Positions 63,951-64,000 of a stretch of 64,000 nt of DNA are shown piece by piece. Under the pieces are notes generated by a model, which had not been told where the DNA came from, made no database searches, and was given only the letters and a program-made list of their open reading frames with translations. The position numbers and the translations under genes are program-made. Origin of the DNA: Sphingobacterium alkalisoli. GTDB lineage: Bacteria; Bacteroidota; Bacteroidia; Sphingobacteriales; Sphingobacteriaceae. How positions within the stretch are numbered: position 1 is the stretch's first letter; every line of letters starts with the position of its first letter. The DNA is taken from contig NZ_SUKA01000001.1 in NCBI RefSeq assembly GCF_005049105.1, positions 1,240,001 to 1,304,000 of the forward strand, in the 5' to 3' direction.

Positions 63951-64000
63951 GCTACTAACCAATTATAAACCTAAATTATGAAAAGACAATCTTATTAACA

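Noticed and set aside
1..64000. CRISPR array, tRNA or rRNA gene
   Set aside because: No evenly spaced direct repeats, and no cloverleaf or rRNA-like sequence noticed in any gap.

Overview
The window looks like chromosome from a member of the Bacteroidota, most likely Sphingobacteriaceae (Sphingobacterium-like). The basis is an alternative complex III plus caa3/aa3-type oxidase supercluster, Bacteroidota-restricted families (OstA-like protein, DUF4834, DUF4920), promoter boxes of the TAnnTTTG type, weak Shine-Dalgarno use, moderately low G+C, and no rRNA, tRNA, phage, CRISPR or intact transposase. Most of it is housekeeping DNA.

Region by region. (1) Bases 1-16174: one long + strand respiratory block, actA(partial)-actB-actC-actD-actE-actF-coxB-coxA-ctaA-ctaB-two subunit III genes-a subunit IV-like gene-a SCO-family gene-DUF420-a small conserved gene. 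It encodes quinol oxidation by alternative complex III, oxygen reduction, and heme A synthesis for the oxidase. The SCO-family protein has no cysteine at all, so it cannot be a normal copper chaperone. (2) 16222-24622: mostly - strand metabolic genes (pckA, LD-carboxypeptidase, folP, DUF4920, a Sua5/TsaC-type gene, dapD) with metG on +. (3) 24762-31220: an S4 RNA-binding protein, then gltD and gltB. (4) 31221-35453: a long non-coding gap with a decayed coding stretch, then dipeptide epimerase, a deoxyhypusine-synthase-like gene, an unknown gene and rdgB. (5) 35456-44371: OstA-like, tilS, two small membrane proteins, recF, a DUF721 protein, a YciO-type gene and asnS. (6) 45441-51121: sucC, a LolD-like ATPase, two unusual small genes (one a HAD-like protein whose nucleophile position is Glu), an S41 protease lipoprotein and a LacI-family regulator. 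(7) 51253-55802: two dihydrolipoamide dehydrogenases, DUF3817, a thioesterase and an azurin-like lipoprotein. (8) 55960-62383: a - strand signalling operon of hybrid kinase, CheR, CheB and a second hybrid kinase, with no chemoreceptor or flagellar gene. (9) 62880-63860: floA, followed by two terminators.

The most interesting thing not explained by genes is a family of three ~400-500 bp intergenic elements (about 18040-18490, 37970-38390, 44515-45030), all in the same orientation. Each is a string of hairpins, and comparing the copies shows paired substitutions that keep the stems intact, which is what a selected fold or a mobile structured element would leave. A second pattern is promoter geometry: several genes have a TAnnTTTG box exactly four bases before the start codon, which would put the transcription start on the start codon and make the mRNA leaderless. 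Both are inferred from reading alone and need the searches listed with them.
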